DNA from: DATKXO01 sp035528995
Lineage (GTDB): Bacteria; Planctomycetota; Phycisphaerae; UBA1845
Length of the DNA stretch: 6,872 bases
Assembly (NCBI GenBank): GCA_035528995.1
Contig: DATKXO010000201.1
Location: 1 to 6,872, forward strand
Reading direction: 5' to 3'
Numbering within the stretch: position 1 is the stretch's first letter; each line of letters begins with the position of its first letter. This document shows positions 5,802 to 6,872 of the stretch, piece by piece. The notes under the pieces are model-generated. The model saw only the letters and a list, made by a program, of their open reading frames with translations. It was not told the DNA's origin and did not search any database. The position numbers and the translations under genes are program-made.

Positions 5802-6014
5802 GTGGGATTCAAGACCGGACTCATCATCGGCGCCGCCGCGGGCTACGTGCTCGGGGCCAAAGCCGGCCGGGAGCGCTACGAGCAGATCAAGGAGCGGTTC
5901 GGCTCCGCGGTCCGCAGCGAGCCCCTGGCCGCGGTCATCGAGAAGGGCAAGAGCCTCACCGAGCACCTGCCGTTCGGCACCGAACACCACACAGACCAGA
6001 CGCCGGACACCTGA
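5802..6014 (+). CDS. Small YtxH-like membrane-anchored protein of unknown function
   Basis: This 70-residue protein starts at a GTG (5802) and ends at TGA. Residues 2-20 (GFKTGLIIGAAAGYVLGAK) form a short Gly/Ala-rich segment with regular glycines, able to act as one membrane span or a glycine zipper. A charged helix (GRERYEQIKERF, 22-33) and a polar tail follow. This layout is common in small actinobacterial proteins and resembles the YtxH family, a stress-linked group without a known biochemical role. No Shine-Dalgarno sequence is visible; ACAATAG lies immediately upstream, so a leaderless transcript is possible. It is the only plus-strand gene here, divergent from tRNA-Asn (52 bp between) and convergent with the sigma factor gene (23 bp between). 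The coding call rests on the protein pattern and the clean fit between neighbours. Confidence 0.75.
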   Translation: MGFKTGLIIGAAAGYVLGAKAGRERYEQIKERFGSAVRSEPLAAVIEKGKSLTEHLPFGTEHHTDQTPDT

Positions 6015-6023
6015 GGTCGGCCC

Positions 6024-6037
6024 CGGGCGGGAGCCCG
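6024..6037. terminator. Candidate bidirectional terminator between the small gene and the sigma factor gene
   Basis: The 23-bp gap between these convergent genes contains CGGGC-GGGA-GCCCG, a perfect 5-bp stem with a 4-nt loop that ends directly at the sigma factor stop codon. Its position between two converging genes suggests a shared terminator. The stem is short and has no T-tract on either side. Confidence 0.4.
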
Positions 6038-6872
6038 TCAGCCGTCGCCCAGGTAGCCCTCTAGTTTGCGCGCCCGGGAGGGCTGGCGCAGCTTGGCCAC
6101 CGCCTTGGTCTCGAGCTGGCGGATGCGCTCCCGGGTCACCTTGAAGTGCCGCCCGACCTCCTCCAGGGTGTGGATCCGGCCGTCGGCCAGGCCGAAGCGC
6201 ATGACCAGCACCTGGCGCTCCCGCTCGTTCAGCTCCTCAAGCACCACTCCCAGGTACTCCTGCAGCAGCTTGAAGGAAGCGGCCCGCACCGGTGCCTCCG
6301 CCTCGGTGTCCTCGACGAAGTCGCCCAGGGTGGAGTCGTCCTCCTCCCCCAGCGGGGCCTCGAGCGACACCGGGTCCTGCGCGATGCGACGCAACTCGCT
6401 CACCTTGGCCGGCTCCAGCTCCAGGTCGTTGGCGATCTCCTCGATGGTGGGCTCGCGGCCCAGCTCCTGGCTGAGGTTGCGCTGCACCGCCGCCAGCTTG
6501 TTGATGGTCTCCACCAGGTGCACCGGCACCCGGATCGTGCGGCCCTGGTCGGCCAGGGCCCGGGTGACCGCCTGACGAATCCACCAGGAGGCGTAGGTGG
6601 AGAACTTGAACCCCTTGCGGTAATCGAACTTCTCCACCGCCCGCATCAGCCCCAGATTGCCCTCCTGCACCAGGTCGAGCAGGGGCATCCCCCGCCCCAC
6701 GTACTTCTTGGCGATGGAGACCACCAGGCGCAGGTTGGCCTCGATGAGCTTGCGTTTGGCGGCCGGGTCGCGTCGCTCGATTCGCCTGGCAAGCGAGACT
6801 TCCTCGATAGCAGTGAGCAGCGGCACCTTGCCCATCTCCAGAAAATACAAGCGCACCGGATCGCTGCTGACC
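6038..6872 (-). CDS. rpoD: Primary RNA polymerase sigma factor, RpoD/SigA type (partial, N-terminus outside window)
   Basis: The visible 277 residues are the C-terminal core of a sigma-70 factor, which gives RNA polymerase its promoter specificity. Region 1.2 begins at the edge (SSDPVRLY, then MGKVPLLT). Region 2 includes NLRLVVSIAKKY (46-57), LLDLVQEGNLGLMRAVEKFD (64-83, core binding) and FKFSTYASWWIRQAVTRAL (88-106, -10 melting and recognition). Region 3.2 is around 173-188 (LGEEDDSTLGDFVED). Region 4 is about 214-277, with the -35-binding helix-turn-helix near 235-262 (TLEEVGRHFKVTRERIRQLE). The reading frame is open upstream of the GTG at 6856, and the conserved DPVR residues precede it, so that GTG is not the start. 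The link between regions 1.2 and 2 is short, without the insertion seen in HrdB/MysA of classical Actinobacteria. A group 2 sigma factor cannot be excluded, since region 1.1 is not visible. Confidence 0.93.
   Translation of the reverse strand, partial: VSSDPVRLYFLEMGKVPLLTAIEEVSLARRIERRDPAAKRKLIEANLRLVVSIAKKYVGRGMPLLDLVQEGNLGLMRAVEKFDYRKGFKFSTYASWWIRQAVTRALADQGRTIRVPVHLVETINKLAAVQRNLSQELGREPTIEEIANDLELEPAKVSELRRIAQDPVSLEAPLGEEDDSTLGDFVEDTEAEAPVRAASFKLLQEYLGVVLEELNERERQVLVMRFGLADGRIHTLEEVGRHFKVTRERIRQLETKAVAKLRQPSRARKLEGYLGDG

Noticed and set aside
6854..6856. GTG as the start of the sigma factor
   Set aside because: The frame is open upstream, and the conserved region 1.2 residues (SSDP before VRLY) lie before it, so the gene continues past the window edge.

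Overview
The window is a GC-rich stretch whose genes lie almost all on the minus strand. It most resembles the chromosome of an uncultured high-GC actinobacterium, possibly Acidimicrobiia. This rests on GTG and TTG starts, a Thr-rich linker after the lipoprotein cysteine, Gly-rich small proteins, and an RpoD-type sigma factor without the HrdB-type insertion. The placement is inference from style, not from a database.

From left to right: (1) 1-1167, minus, an exported M15-family zinc peptidase with three C-terminal FG-GAP/VCBS-like calcium-binding repeats. It is cut by the left edge of the window and starts at a TTG, which hides it from ATG/GTG-based gene calling. (2) 1168-1559, a gene-free interval with several inverted repeats. 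(3) 1560-5410, minus, a compact operon malE-malF-malG encoding the binding lipoprotein and two permeases of a maltose/maltodextrin-type ABC importer. The genes are transcribed from right to left (malE first), with a 12-nt gap between malE and malF and a 1-nt overlap between malF and malG. No ATPase gene, sugar hydrolase or regulator gene is present. (4) 5411-5672, the malE leader region with candidate promoter and operator symmetry. (5) 5673-5749, minus, tRNA-Asn(GTT). (6) 5802-6014, plus, a small YtxH-like membrane protein. (7) 6038-6872, minus, the C-terminal 277 residues of a primary (RpoD/SigA-type) sigma factor, cut by the right edge.

Functionally, MalE would be tethered to the outer face of the membrane by its lipid and Thr-rich stalk, and would deliver oligosaccharide to MalF-MalG. 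The ATPase must come from elsewhere in the genome. MalF has the E. coli-like layout: three N-terminal membrane segments, a large extracellular loop of about 185 residues, then five more segments.

The most notable non-coding structure is a perfect 13-bp inverted repeat with an 8-nt loop just downstream of malE. Its loop contains a candidate malF ATG start codon. I saw no CRISPR array, insertion sequence, prophage gene or clearly unprecedented system.
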